49,046 bases of DNA from Rhodocyclaceae bacterium (GTDB lineage: Bacteria > Pseudomonadota > Gammaproteobacteria > Burkholderiales > Rhodocyclaceae). Position 1 is the first letter of the stretch, and each line of letters opens with the position of its first letter. Below the pieces are notes generated by a model that was not told where the DNA came from, ran no database searches, and was given only the letters and a program-made list of their open reading frames with translations. Positions 38,778-48,050 of the stretch are shown here, piece by piece. The position numbers and the translations under genes are program-made. The stretch is taken from positions 1 to 49,046 of the forward strand of contig JAABQX010000009.1 in NCBI GenBank assembly GCA_011391215.1. The letters are read 5' to 3'.

Positions 38778-40418
38778 ATGCTTGAGAAACTCTCCTCCTT
38801 TCCCGGAATTCCGGGGCCGGTCGTCATCATCGTGATGGACGGCTACGGCCTGCCCAAAACTGACGTCGGCAGCGCCATCGCCGCCGCCCGCAAGCCGACG
38901 CTCGACCGCCTGTTCGCCAGCTATCCGAATATCCGCCTGCGTGCCCACGGCACGGCGGTCGGCATGCCCTCCGACGACGACATGGGCAACTCCGAGGTCG
39001 GGCACAACGCGATTGGCGCCGGGCAGGTCTACAGCCAGGGCGCGTCGCTGGTCGCCAACGCCATCAACGAAGGCGCCATCTGGCGTGGCGAAGCGTGGCA
39101 GCAGATCGTTGCCGGTGCCAAGACGGGGCGCGGCGTGATCCATTTCATCGGCCTGTTCTCCGACGGCAACGTGCACAGCCACATCGACCACCTGAAGGCG
39201 ATGGTGGTTCAAGCCAAGGCTGAAGGGGTCAAACGCGTATGCATCCACGCCCTGCTCGACGGCCGCGATGTGCCGGAAACCAGCGCACTCGAGTACGTGG
39301 TGCCCTTCGAGGCATTTCTTGCTGAAGTCAGCGATGCCGATTTCGATGCCCGTATCGCCTCCGGCGGTGGGCGCCAGAACATCACCATGGATCGCTACGA
39401 CGCGAACTGGTCGATGGTCGACAATGGCTGGAAGGTCCATGTGCTCGGCGAGGGACCACAGTTCGCCAATGCCACGGCGGCGGTCAACGGGCTGCGCCAG
39501 CAGAATCCCGGCACCATCGACCAGGATCTCCCTCCCTTCGTCATCGCCGAGAACGGCAAGCCGGTCGGCACCATCGAGGATGGCGATTCGGTCGTTTTCT
39601 TCAACTTCCGCGGCGACCGCGCCATCGAGATCACCCGCGCCTTCGAGGAAACCGTATTCGACAAATTCGACCGCGTGCGGGTGCCGAAAGTCACCTACGC
39701 CGGCATGCTGCAGTACGACGGCGACCTCAAGCTGCCGGCCCGCTTTCTCGTCGCGCCGCCGGCGATCAAGGACACCATGGGCGAGTGGTTCAGCAAGTCC
39801 GGAATCACCCAGTTCGCCTGCTCCGAAACGCAGAAGTTCGGCCACGTTACCTACTTCTGGAACGGCAACCGCTCCGGAAAATTCGCCGGCGAGACCTATC
39901 AGGAAGTCCCCAGCGACGTCGTGCCCTTCGAACAGCGGCCATGGATGAAGGCGGCCGAAATCGCCGATGCGATGATCTCCGCCCTCAAGAGCGGTGCATA
40001 CAAGACGCTGCGCTGCAACTTCGCCAATGGCGACATGGTCGGTCATACCGGCAATTTCCGCGCGGCGACAATGTCCATCGAAGCCGTCGACCTGCAACTG
40101 GCGCGCATCCTGCCGGTGATCGATGCGCTGGGCGGCGTGGCGCTGATCACTGCCGACCACGGCAATGCCGACGAAATGTACGAGATCGACAAGAAGACCG
40201 GTGAGCCGGCGCAGAACAAGGATGGCTCCTACAAGGCCAAGACCGCACACACGCTGAACCCGGTGCCGCTGATCCTCTACGACAAGGTCAGCGGCGGCAA
40301 ACTGGGCCTGAAGCAGACGGCGACCGCCGGACTGTCGAACATCGCCGCGACCATAGCTAATCTGGTGGGTCTCGAAAAGCACGCCGCCTGGGACGAGAGC
40401 CTGCTGGAAATTCGCTAA
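38778..40418 (+). CDS. gpmI: 2,3-bisphosphoglycerate-independent phosphoglycerate mutase
   Basis: VVIIVMDGYGLPKTDVGSAIAAARKPTLDRLFASYP; GTAVGMPSDDDMGNSEVGHNAIGAG; ITADHGNADEM. Confidence 0.97.
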   Translation: MLEKLSSFPGIPGPVVIIVMDGYGLPKTDVGSAIAAARKPTLDRLFASYPNIRLRAHGTAVGMPSDDDMGNSEVGHNAIGAGQVYSQGASLVANAINEGAIWRGEAWQQIVAGAKTGRGVIHFIGLFSDGNVHSHIDHLKAMVVQAKAEGVKRVCIHALLDGRDVPETSALEYVVPFEAFLAEVSDADFDARIASGGGRQNITMDRYDANWSMVDNGWKVHVLGEGPQFANATAAVNGLRQQNPGTIDQDLPPFVIAENGKPVGTIEDGDSVVFFNFRGDRAIEITRAFEETVFDKFDRVRVPKVTYAGMLQYDGDLKLPARFLVAPPAIKDTMGEWFSKSGITQFACSETQKFGHVTYFWNGNRSGKFAGETYQEVPSDVVPFEQRPWMKAAEIADAMISALKSGAYKTLRCNFANGDMVGHTGNFRAATMSIEAVDLQLARILPVIDALGGVALITADHGNADEMYEIDKKTGEPAQNKDGSYKAKTAHTLNPVPLILYDKVSGGKLGLKQTATAGLSNIAATIANLVGLEKHAAWDESLLEIR

Positions 40419-40530
40419 GCCGAACCGGCTGAAGGCAAACGGACACGGTGATTGGAGGAATATCGACAGGGCATTTCAATCCAAGTATGATGCCGGCCGA
40501 TGCTGGAGCAACCAGTTGTTATAAAAATCG

Positions 40531-40995
40531 ATGCGTGCCTACCTAAAAGATTACACATTCAAGAACGAAGTCCCGCCAGAGCATTTTGTCCATATGACAG
40601 ACTGGCTTCTGCAATGGCGGAAGCGGGAGCCGGATATGAGCTTCTCGCTGGTACTGATCGACTTCACGAATCCTTCTGAACTCGGCAACGCTTTGGGCGC
40701 AAAGTACGCGATGGAACTCGTGCGGCGCGTTGGTAGTGAAATCAACCAAGCCTTGCGGCATACCGACCTCCTTTCCCGTACCCGGGTCAGCAGTTTCTGG
40801 GTACTGCTTCCGAAAGGGGATCCTGACATCGTGCTGTCGAAGCTCGAGCCGATCTTGTCGGCCGCCCGGTCGGACGGGATGGATGCAACCCAATTGCATT
40901 TTCGCAAGCTCAGCATACCGGGGGATAACGCCGGCGAGGTTACTGCGGCTGAGCTTTTGACCCAGATGCAATCACCCGAACGCTTGAAAACTTGA
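40531..40995 (+). CDS. Stand-alone degenerate GGDEF-like protein
   Basis: SFSLVLIDFTNPSELGNALG...HTDLLSRTRVSSFWVLLPKGDPDIVLSKLEPIL: GGDEF-fold spacing with RVSSF in place of the GGDEF motif. Confidence 0.6.
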   Translation: MRAYLKDYTFKNEVPPEHFVHMTDWLLQWRKREPDMSFSLVLIDFTNPSELGNALGAKYAMELVRRVGSEINQALRHTDLLSRTRVSSFWVLLPKGDPDIVLSKLEPILSAARSDGMDATQLHFRKLSIPGDNAGEVTAAELLTQMQSPERLKT

Positions 40996-41023
40996 AATAC
41001 TTGAAAACTGACAGGTTTTATCC

Positions 41024-41344
41024 ATGAGCAGCCTCGTACTCGCCGATCTGGTTGACCAGACCGAACAAATCGAAATTGCCGCACGCGCCCTGAAGGCGAT
41101 CTCGCACCCATTGCGCCTGAAGATTCTCTGCATCGTCGGCGATCAGGAAGTCTGCGTGCAGGACATCGTCGAAGCCGTCGGCACCTCGCAAAGTAACATC
41201 TCCCAGCACCTCGCGATCCTGCGTGACAAGGGCGTGTTGACCACGCGCAAGGACGCCAACCGCGTGTTCTACCGCGTTGCCGACCAGCGCACCCTGCAAC
41301 TCATCGTGATGATGCGCGAAGTTTTCTGCAGCATGTCCGGGTAA
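41024..41344 (+). CDS. ArsR family winged-helix transcriptional regulator
   Basis: ARALKAISHPLRLKILCIVGDQEVCVQDIVEAVGTSQSNISQHLAILRDKGVLTTRKDANRVFYRV. Confidence 0.92.
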   Translation: MSSLVLADLVDQTEQIEIAARALKAISHPLRLKILCIVGDQEVCVQDIVEAVGTSQSNISQHLAILRDKGVLTTRKDANRVFYRVADQRTLQLIVMMREVFCSMSG

Positions 41345-41361
41345 GCGGGGAAATTTAACCA

Positions 41362-41781
41362 ATGGAACACGGAATGGAATTCATCCAGCAGAATTTGATG
41401 TGGGCCGGGCTGGCCGCCATCAGCGGCGGCATGCTGCTCTGGCAGGTCTTCAATGGCCCTGGCGGCAGCAATATTTCGGTGGGCGACGCGACCTTGCTGA
41501 TCAACCGGCAGGATGCCATTGTCGTCGACGTGCGCGAAACCGCCGAATGGTCCTCCGGCCATATCCCGAATGCACGCCACATTGCACTGGGGCACCTGGG
41601 CAAGCATCTTTCCGAGATCGAGAAGTTCAAGGAAAAACCCATCATTGTCGTCTGCGCCTCGGGCAACCGCTCGAGCTCGGCCTGCAGCACCCTCAAAAAA
41701 GCCGGCTTCCAGCAGGTATTCAACCTTGCCGGCGGCGTTGGCGCCTGGGGTGATGCCGGCTTGCCGATGACCAAAAGATAA
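41362..41781 (+). CDS. Membrane-anchored rhodanese-like domain protein
   Basis: AIVVDVRETAEWSSGHIPNARHIALGHL...PIIVVCASGNRSSSACSTLKKAGFQQVFNLAGGVGAW. Confidence 0.93.
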   Translation: MEHGMEFIQQNLMWAGLAAISGGMLLWQVFNGPGGSNISVGDATLLINRQDAIVVDVRETAEWSSGHIPNARHIALGHLGKHLSEIEKFKEKPIIVVCASGNRSSSACSTLKKAGFQQVFNLAGGVGAWGDAGLPMTKR

Positions 41782-41800
41782 ATCGCAAGGAGATTCACCC

Positions 41801-42061
41801 ATGGCCAAGATCGAGATGTACTCCACGGCCGTCTGCCCCTATTGTGTGCGCGCCGAAGCCCTGCTCAAGCGCAAGGGCGTTACCGATATCGAAAAAATCC
41901 GTGTCGACCTCGACCCCAGCAAACGCCAGGAAATGGAAACGCGTGTTCCCGGCGCGCGTACCGTGCCGCAAATATTTATCGACGGCTTCCATGTCGGCGG
42001 CTGCGACGACCTGCACGAACTCGACCGCCAAGGCAAACTCGATCCCTTGCTCGCCGCTTAA
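41801..42061 (+). CDS. grxC: Glutaredoxin 3
   Basis: MAKIEMYSTAVCPYCVRAEALLKRKGV...RTVPQIFIDGFHVGGCDDLHELDRQGKLDPLL. Confidence 0.96.
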   Translation: MAKIEMYSTAVCPYCVRAEALLKRKGVTDIEKIRVDLDPSKRQEMETRVPGARTVPQIFIDGFHVGGCDDLHELDRQGKLDPLLAA

Positions 42062-42114
42062 TTTGGCTGCGGCATTAGAATGCCGCCCTTTCAACCTTCA
42101 CATTCAGGATCATC

Positions 42115-42597
42115 ATGAGCGAAGCCGCACAGGGCAACAATCCCGTTTTCAGCATCGAGAAAATCTACGTCAAGGATCTGTCGCTGGAGGTGCCGAATGC
42201 ACCACAGTGTTTCCTTGAGCGCGAGGCCGCCGAAATCAACCTGCAGATGCAGACGGGTGGCGAAGCAGTCGGCGAGGGCATTTTTAATGTCTTGCTGACG
42301 CTGACGGTCACGGCCAAGATCGGCGACAAGACCCAGTTCCTCATCGAGGCGTCGCAAGCCGGCATCTTCCAGCTTCGCAACATACCGAATGAAGAACTCG
42401 AGCCGATCATCGCCGTCGCCTGCCCCAACATCCTGTTCCCCTACGCCCGCGAAACAGTGTCCGATGCCGTGACCCGTGCCGGCTTCCCGCCGGTATTGCT
42501 GGCACCGGTCAATTTCGAGGCCATCTACCGCGAACGCCTGGTTCAACAACAAACCCAGCAAGCGGCGGCCGGCCTGCACGAAATTCCCATCCAGTAA
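42115..42597 (+). CDS. secB: Protein-export chaperone SecB
   Basis: [35 protein letters not shown]-like segment [39 protein letters not shown]. Confidence 0.97.
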   Translation: MSEAAQGNNPVFSIEKIYVKDLSLEVPNAPQCFLEREAAEINLQMQTGGEAVGEGIFNVLLTLTVTAKIGDKTQFLIEASQAGIFQLRNIPNEELEPIIAVACPNILFPYARETVSDAVTRAGFPPVLLAPVNFEAIYRERLVQQQTQQAAAGLHEIPIQ

Positions 42598-43028
42598 TGC
42601 GCCTCCCGCTGTTTGTCCTCGCCCTGCTGTTTTCGAGCGTCTCCACGGCGCTCGACTACCGTTCGGTGAGCGAGACAACCACCCTTTACGATGCGCCCTC
42701 GCAAAAAGCCAAGCCGCTCTTCGCCATTGCGGCCGGCACTCCTGTCGAGATGGTTGTCACCCTCGCCGCCTGGGTCAAGGTGCGCGACGCCAAGGGCGAT
42801 CTCGCCTGGATCGAGCAACGCCAGTTGGCGGAGCAACGCAGCGTACAGGTTCGTGCCGAGCGGGCGCAAGTGCGTGCCAGTGCGGCAGAGTCGGCTGCCT
42901 TGGTATTCGAGGCCGAGCCGGATGTACTGCTTGAGCTCGTCGAATCTGCTCCCGCCGGCTGGGCCAAAGTGCGCCACCGCGATGGCCAGCAGGGCTTCGT
43001 AAAAGCTTCCCAGGTCTGGGGCCTGTGA
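42597..43028 (+). CDS. SH3b-domain secreted protein
   Basis: Signal peptide [53 protein letters not shown]; two SH3b-like segments. Confidence 0.75.
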   Translation: MRLPLFVLALLFSSVSTALDYRSVSETTTLYDAPSQKAKPLFAIAAGTPVEMVVTLAAWVKVRDAKGDLAWIEQRQLAEQRSVQVRAERAQVRASAAESAALVFEAEPDVLLELVESAPAGWAKVRHRDGQQGFVKASQVWGL

Positions 43029-43041
43029 AGCGGAGCCGGTG

Positions 43042-44022
43042 ATGCGCCTGGCGGTATTGGGCGCCGGCGCCTGGGGAACGGCGCTTGCCATATCCTTCGC
43101 CGAGCGTCACGCCGTCACGTTGTGGTCTTGGCAGACCGAGCACGCCGCCTCCATGCAGCGTGCCAAAGAGAATACCGATTTTCTGCCTGGCTACCCCTTC
43201 CCTGACACATTGGACGTCACTGCCGATCTCGCGCTTGCAGTGACTGCGGCCGATCTTGCGATCATCGCCACGCCGATGGCCGGTTTGCGCGCGACCGCCG
43301 GGCAGCTGGCACAAAACGTCCCCAAGCTGCCTTTTCTCTGGGTTTGCAAGGGTCTGGAAACCGGCACGGGATTGCTGCCGCATCAGGCGGTCTTGGAGGT
43401 CCACCCAACCGCACTCTGCGGCGCACTCACCGGCCCCAGCTTCGCCGACGAGGTGGCGCGCGGGCTGCCGGCAGCGATCACGCTCGCCTCAGCCAACGCC
43501 GCGTTTGCCGAAGCCATGGCGCATGAATTGCACGGTCCGCGCCTGCGCCTGTATGCCAACGACGACATCGTCGGTGCCGAGGTCGGTGGCGCAGTCAAGA
43601 ACGTCATGGCCATCGCCACCGGTATCTGTGACGGTCTCGGGCTGGGCCTGAACGCCCGCGCCGCACTGATGACACGGGGACTGGTCGAGATCACCCGCTT
43701 CGGCGTCGCGCTGGGCGCACGGCCGGAAACCTTCATGGGCCTGGCCGGCATGGGCGACTTGATCCTCACCTGCACCGGCGACCTCTCGCGCAACCGGCGT
43801 GTCGGCCTGGCGCTCGCCGCCGGCAAGTCGCTCGCCGACATCCAGCGCGATCTGGGTCATGTTGCCGAAGGCGTGATGACCGCCCGCGAAGTCGCCCGCC
43901 GCGCTGAAGCGCTGTGTGTTGACATGCCGATTACGGCAACGGTGCGTGACCTGCTGGATGGTCATCTGACGGCTGCTGCCGCCGTCGACAGGCTGATGAA
44001 GCGCGACCCCAAGCACGAGTAA
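43042..44022 (+). CDS. gpsA: Glycerol-3-phosphate dehydrogenase [NAD(P)+]
   Basis: [83 protein letters not shown]. Confidence 0.97.
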   Translation: MRLAVLGAGAWGTALAISFAERHAVTLWSWQTEHAASMQRAKENTDFLPGYPFPDTLDVTADLALAVTAADLAIIATPMAGLRATAGQLAQNVPKLPFLWVCKGLETGTGLLPHQAVLEVHPTALCGALTGPSFADEVARGLPAAITLASANAAFAEAMAHELHGPRLRLYANDDIVGAEVGGAVKNVMAIATGICDGLGLGLNARAALMTRGLVEITRFGVALGARPETFMGLAGMGDLILTCTGDLSRNRRVGLALAAGKSLADIQRDLGHVAEGVMTAREVARRAEALCVDMPITATVRDLLDGHLTAAAAVDRLMKRDPKHE

Positions 44023-44035
44023 GCAACGCTCGATC

Positions 44036-44083
44036 GCCGTCCCGCCAGTCCCACGGGGATTTCCTTCGGTCACGCCGACTTTT
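44036..44083 (+). repeat. Dispersed repeat copy 11, 48-nt long form (GCCGTCCCGCCAG-TCCCACGGGGATTTCCTTCGGTCA-CGCCGACTTTT)
   Basis: Both repeat halves intact around exactly 24 extra nt; between convergent gpsA and trmL. Confidence 0.9.
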
Positions 44084-44547
44084 TACACGCTGCCGGAAAA
44101 TTCCTGCTGCCGCCACGCTTCATAGACGGCCACCGCCACAGTATTCGACAAATTCAGGCTGCGGTTCGACGGCATCATCGGCAGTCGCAAACGCTGTTCC
44201 GGTGGCAGGGCCGCCAGCATTTCCGCCGGCAAGCCTCGCGTTTCCGGGCCAAAAATGAAGGCGTCACCCGGCTGGTAAGCCGCCGCATCATGGCGCGTCA
44301 AACCTTTCGTGCTGAAAGCAAAGCGTCGCGCTCCACCCAATGCCGCGAGACAAGCCGTCCAATCCGCATGCACGCGCATCTCGACAAATTCGGCGTAATC
44401 CAGCCCGGCGCGGCGCAGCGAAGCATCGCTGATATCGAAGCCGAGCGGCTGCACAAGATGCAACATGCAGCCCGTATTGGCTGCCAGGCGGATCACATTA
44501 CCGGTATTGGGCGGGATTTCCGGCTGATATAGAACGATCTGGAACAT
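44083..44547 (-). CDS. trmL: tRNA (cytidine(34)-2'-O)-methyltransferase (TrmL/SPOUT)
   Basis: MFQIVLYQPEIPPNTGNVIRLAANTGCMLHLVQPLGF; FGPETRGLPAEML; MPSNRSLNLSNTVAVAVYEAWRQ. Confidence 0.96.
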   Translation of the reverse strand: MFQIVLYQPEIPPNTGNVIRLAANTGCMLHLVQPLGFDISDASLRRAGLDYAEFVEMRVHADWTACLAALGGARRFAFSTKGLTRHDAAAYQPGDAFIFGPETRGLPAEMLAALPPEQRLRLPMMPSNRSLNLSNTVAVAVYEAWRQQEFSGSV

Positions 44548-44600
44548 GGGAGATGTGGCATGGTAAGGTTTCCGCAGTTTAACCAACAGCACGTACCCTC

Positions 44601-46307
44601 ATGGCCCGTCCCGAGAAAATTCGACTCGGCGATCTGCTCGTACAGCAGAACGTCATCACCGATGAGCAACTGAAGCTTGCCCTCGACGAACAGAAGCGCA
44701 GCGGGCGCAAGCTGGGTCGTGTACTGGTCGAATCCGGCTACGCCACCGAGGAAGGTATTTCCAAGGCCCTGGCACGTCAGCTTGGCGCAGATTTCATCGA
44801 CCTGAAGGTATTCCAGCCCAAGCCGGAGTTCGTCAAGCTGCTGCCGGAAGCTCAGGCGCGGCGCTTCCGCGCGCTGGTGCTCGACGAAAACCGCGGCCTG
44901 TTGCGCGTCGGTATGTCCGACCCCACCGATCTCGCCGCTTTCGACGAAATCGCCCGACTCGTCAAGCGCGATATCGATCTGGCCGTCGTCACCGAAGGGC
45001 AGTTGCTGCCCTTGCTCGACCGCGTCTATCGCCGCACGGAGGAAATCTCCAACCTGGCGAAAGACCTGACGCAGGAAATGGGCGACGTACCCGTCGAGTT
45101 TGGCAGCGGCCTGAGCGTCACGCCTGGATCGGAAGACGCGCCCGTCGTCAAGTTGCTGCAGACGGTATTCGAGGAAGCGCAAAAAACCCGCGCCTCCGAC
45201 ATCCACATCGAGCCGCAAGAGAAATCGCTGCTGATTCGCTTCCGCATCGACGGCGTATTGAACGTCCAGACCGAGGCCGACAGCAAGGTCGCCTCCGCGC
45301 TGGTGCTGCGCCTCAAGCTCATGTCCGGCCTCGATATTTCGGAAAAGCGCCTGCCGCAGGACGGCCGCTTCAATATCAAGGTACGCGGCAGCAGCGTCGA
45401 TGTGCGGATCTCGTCGATGCCCACGCAACACGGCGAATCGGTGGTCATGCGCCTGCTGGCGCAGAACACTGGCCTGCTGCAAATGGACAAGCTGAACATG
45501 CCGCCGCGCGTGCTCGAACGCTTCCGTCATGCAATTTCGCGCCCCTCGGGCATCGTGCTCGTCACCGGCCCTACCGGCTCCGGCAAAACCACCACGCTAT
45601 ATGCGGCGATGAACGAACTCAACAGCCCGGAAGTCAAGATCATCACCGTCGAAGACCCGGTCGAATATCGCCTGCCCGGTCTGAACCAGGTGCAGGTGCA
45701 TGAAAAAATCGACCTGGGCTTCGCGCGCGTGCTGCGCACCGCCCTGCGCCAGGACCCGGACATCATCCTCGTCGGTGAAATGCGCGACCAGGACACCGCC
45801 GAAATCGGCATGCGTGCCGCCATGACCGGCCACCTGGTGCTGTCTACCTTGCACACCAACGATGCTCTATCCACGCCGATCCGCCTGCTCGACATGGGCG
45901 TGCCACGCTACATGGTGGCGCTGTCGATCCAGATGGTGCTGGCGCAGCGCCTGGTGCGCGTGATCTGCCAGAACTGCAGCGAGCCGCACGAACCCGAACC
46001 CCATGAACTTGAATGGCTGCGCTATGAACTCGGCGACCGCGTCGACCAGTTCAAATACGCCAGCGGGCGCGGCTGCCCGCACTGCGCCAACACCGGCTAC
46101 CAAGGCCGGCAGGCGGTGTATGAATTTCTCGAGATGAACAACGCGCTGGTCGAAGCTGCCAACCACGGCGACCCCAACGAGTTCATGCGTATCGGCCGCG
46201 AGCAGATGGGGGGCCACACCCTGCGCCGCGACGCCGTGCGCCTCGTGGTAGAAGGCCGCACCACCATCGACGAAGCCATGCGCATCGCCACCCAGCTCGA
46301 TGAGTAG
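44601..46307 (+). CDS. mshE: GspE/PilB-family ATPase, MshE-like, with N-terminal MshEN (c-di-GMP-binding-type) domain
   Basis: RLGDLLVQQNVITDEQLKLALDEQ...KLGRVLVESGYATEEGISKALARQ; GPTGSGKTTTLYAAM; CQNC...CPHC. Confidence 0.88.
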   Translation: MARPEKIRLGDLLVQQNVITDEQLKLALDEQKRSGRKLGRVLVESGYATEEGISKALARQLGADFIDLKVFQPKPEFVKLLPEAQARRFRALVLDENRGLLRVGMSDPTDLAAFDEIARLVKRDIDLAVVTEGQLLPLLDRVYRRTEEISNLAKDLTQEMGDVPVEFGSGLSVTPGSEDAPVVKLLQTVFEEAQKTRASDIHIEPQEKSLLIRFRIDGVLNVQTEADSKVASALVLRLKLMSGLDISEKRLPQDGRFNIKVRGSSVDVRISSMPTQHGESVVMRLLAQNTGLLQMDKLNMPPRVLERFRHAISRPSGIVLVTGPTGSGKTTTLYAAMNELNSPEVKIITVEDPVEYRLPGLNQVQVHEKIDLGFARVLRTALRQDPDIILVGEMRDQDTAEIGMRAAMTGHLVLSTLHTNDALSTPIRLLDMGVPRYMVALSIQMVLAQRLVRVICQNCSEPHEPEPHELEWLRYELGDRVDQFKYASGRGCPHCANTGYQGRQAVYEFLEMNNALVEAANHGDPNEFMRIGREQMGGHTLRRDAVRLVVEGRTTIDEAMRIATQLDE

Positions 46308-46320
46308 GGTCAGTTAAAGC

Positions 46321-47556
46321 ATGCCAGCCTTCACCTACCGCGGCCGCAACGGCACTGGCGAAGTCGTCAATGGCGTACTCGAGGGGGCCACGGCGTCGGC
46401 GATCGCCGACATGCTATTCGGCAGCGGCGTCACGCCGATCGAGATCAAGCCGGCGCCGGCGAGCGCCTTGAAGAAGAAAGAGGGAACGGCGGGCAGCTTC
46501 GATCTCTTCGCGCCGAAGATCCTGCACGTCGAAATTATGCTATTCACGCGCCAGCTATACACCCTGCTCAAGGCCGGCGTGCCGATCATGCGCGCGCTGG
46601 CCGGCCTGCAGGAATCGAGCGTCAATCCGACGATGAAGACCGTGCTCGGCCAGATCCGCGAAAGTCTCGATTCCGGCCGCGAACTGTCGATGTCGCTGGC
46701 GCGCCATCCCAAGGTGTTCTCGCCGTTTTACCTGGCGATGGTGCGCGTCGGCGAAATGACCGGACGGCTCGAGGAAGTGTTCCTGCGCCTCTTCGACCAC
46801 ATGGAGTTCGAACGCTTCATGAGCGAGCAGGTCAAGTCGGCGCTGCGCTACCCCAGCTTCGTCATCCTGGCCATGGTCGTCGCCATGTTCGTCGTCAATA
46901 TCTTTGTCATTCCGGCCTTCGCCAAAGTGTTCGAGGGCTTCGGCGCCGACCTGCCCTTGATGACGCGCATCCTCATCGGCTTTTCCAACTTCATGGTCGC
47001 CTGGTGGCATGCCCTGTTCGTCGCCGTCATTGCCGCCGGTTTCGGCTTCAAATCCTGGATCGGCACGCGACGGGGCCGCTATCTGTGGGACAAGTTCAAG
47101 ATGCGTCTGCCCATTGCCGGCAAGATCGTGCAGAAAGCCACCCTCGCCCGCTTCGCGCGCAGCTTCGCGCTCGCCTCGCGCTCCGGCGTGCCGGTGATCC
47201 AGGCACTCACCACCGTGGCGCAGACCGTCGACAACGACTTCATCGCGCAAAAGGTCGACAAAATGCGCGACCAGGTCGAACGCGGTGAATCGGTGCTACG
47301 CGCCGCCATCGCCTCACAAGCGTTTACGCCCGTGGTGCTGCAGATGATCGCCGTCGGCGAGGAATCCGGTTCGCTCGACGAAATGATGGAGGAAATCTCC
47401 AAGATGTATCAGAGCGAGGTGGAGTATGAGCTCAAGACCCTCGCGCAGCAGATCGAGCCGATCCTCATCGTCATGCTTGGCGCAATGGTGCTGGTGCTCG
47501 CCCTCGGCATCTTCTTGCCGCTGTGGGACCTGGGCAAAGTGGCCATGAAAAAGTGA
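46321..47556 (+). CDS. Type II secretion/type IV pilus inner-membrane platform protein (GspF/PilC/MshG family)
   Basis: FTRQLYTLLKAGVPIMRALAGLQESS; MVRVGEMTGRLEEVFLRLFDHMEFE; AVGEESGSLDEMMEEISKMYQSEVEYELKTLAQQIEPILIVMLG. Confidence 0.93.
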   Translation: MPAFTYRGRNGTGEVVNGVLEGATASAIADMLFGSGVTPIEIKPAPASALKKKEGTAGSFDLFAPKILHVEIMLFTRQLYTLLKAGVPIMRALAGLQESSVNPTMKTVLGQIRESLDSGRELSMSLARHPKVFSPFYLAMVRVGEMTGRLEEVFLRLFDHMEFERFMSEQVKSALRYPSFVILAMVVAMFVVNIFVIPAFAKVFEGFGADLPLMTRILIGFSNFMVAWWHALFVAVIAAGFGFKSWIGTRRGRYLWDKFKMRLPIAGKIVQKATLARFARSFALASRSGVPVIQALTTVAQTVDNDFIAQKVDKMRDQVERGESVLRAAIASQAFTPVVLQMIAVGEESGSLDEMMEEISKMYQSEVEYELKTLAQQIEPILIVMLGAMVLVLALGIFLPLWDLGKVAMKK

Positions 47557-48050
47557 GCGGGCCGTCGCGGCGCATGCAGGCGCTGCTACAGTTTTCGGTG
47601 ATCGTTGCCGTTAGCGGTATCGTGTGGATGCTGCTGCTCGACAGCCTCCACGCCCTCCAGGAGCAAAGCGAACGCACGGTAATGGAGTCGACAGTACGCA
47701 ACATGAACAACGGCCTGCAGTTTGAAATCGCGGCACGCATCATGCGGGGCGAAGAGGCCTCGCTGCCGCTGCTCGTCGGCACTAACCCGACGATATTCCT
47801 CGATAAAGTACCGCAGGACTACATTGGCGCCTGCCCTAGAGTAATGCCGCCCGGCGCATGGTGTTTCGACGGCGGGACACGTGAAATCGTCTATCGGCCA
47901 CGGCACGACAGCAATCTGACCGATCCGCTCGACAGCCGACACGAACAACGCTGGCGCATTGTTTCCGCCGCCGAACTGGCCGGAACACAGGTACCCGCCG
48001 GTAGCCCGGTCGGCGCAATTACGCTGGCTTCCACCACCAGTTTCAAATAG
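47553..48050 (+). CDS. Pilus-cluster-associated single-pass membrane protein of unknown function (GTG start assumed)
   Basis: One N-terminal TM segment; 4-nt overlap with the upstream platform gene; no family recognised. Confidence 0.6.
   Translation: MSGPSRRMQALLQFSVIVAVSGIVWMLLLDSLHALQEQSERTVMESTVRNMNNGLQFEIAARIMRGEEASLPLLVGTNPTIFLDKVPQDYIGACPRVMPPGAWCFDGGTREIVYRPRHDSNLTDPLDSRHEQRWRIVSAAELAGTQVPAGSPVGAITLASTTSFK

Noticed and set aside
38625-40382. 585-aa minus-strand ORF
   Set aside because: Antisense to gpmI; no domain, shadow ORF
40569-40581. AAGTCCCGCCAGA resembling part of the repeat
   Set aside because: Only a short partial match without the conserved CCGACTTTT end; treated as chance
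43489-44073. 194-aa minus-strand ORF starting MTEGNPRGTGGTA
   Set aside because: Antisense to gpsA; its N-terminus is only the translated long-form repeat, useful as a peptide signature but not a gene
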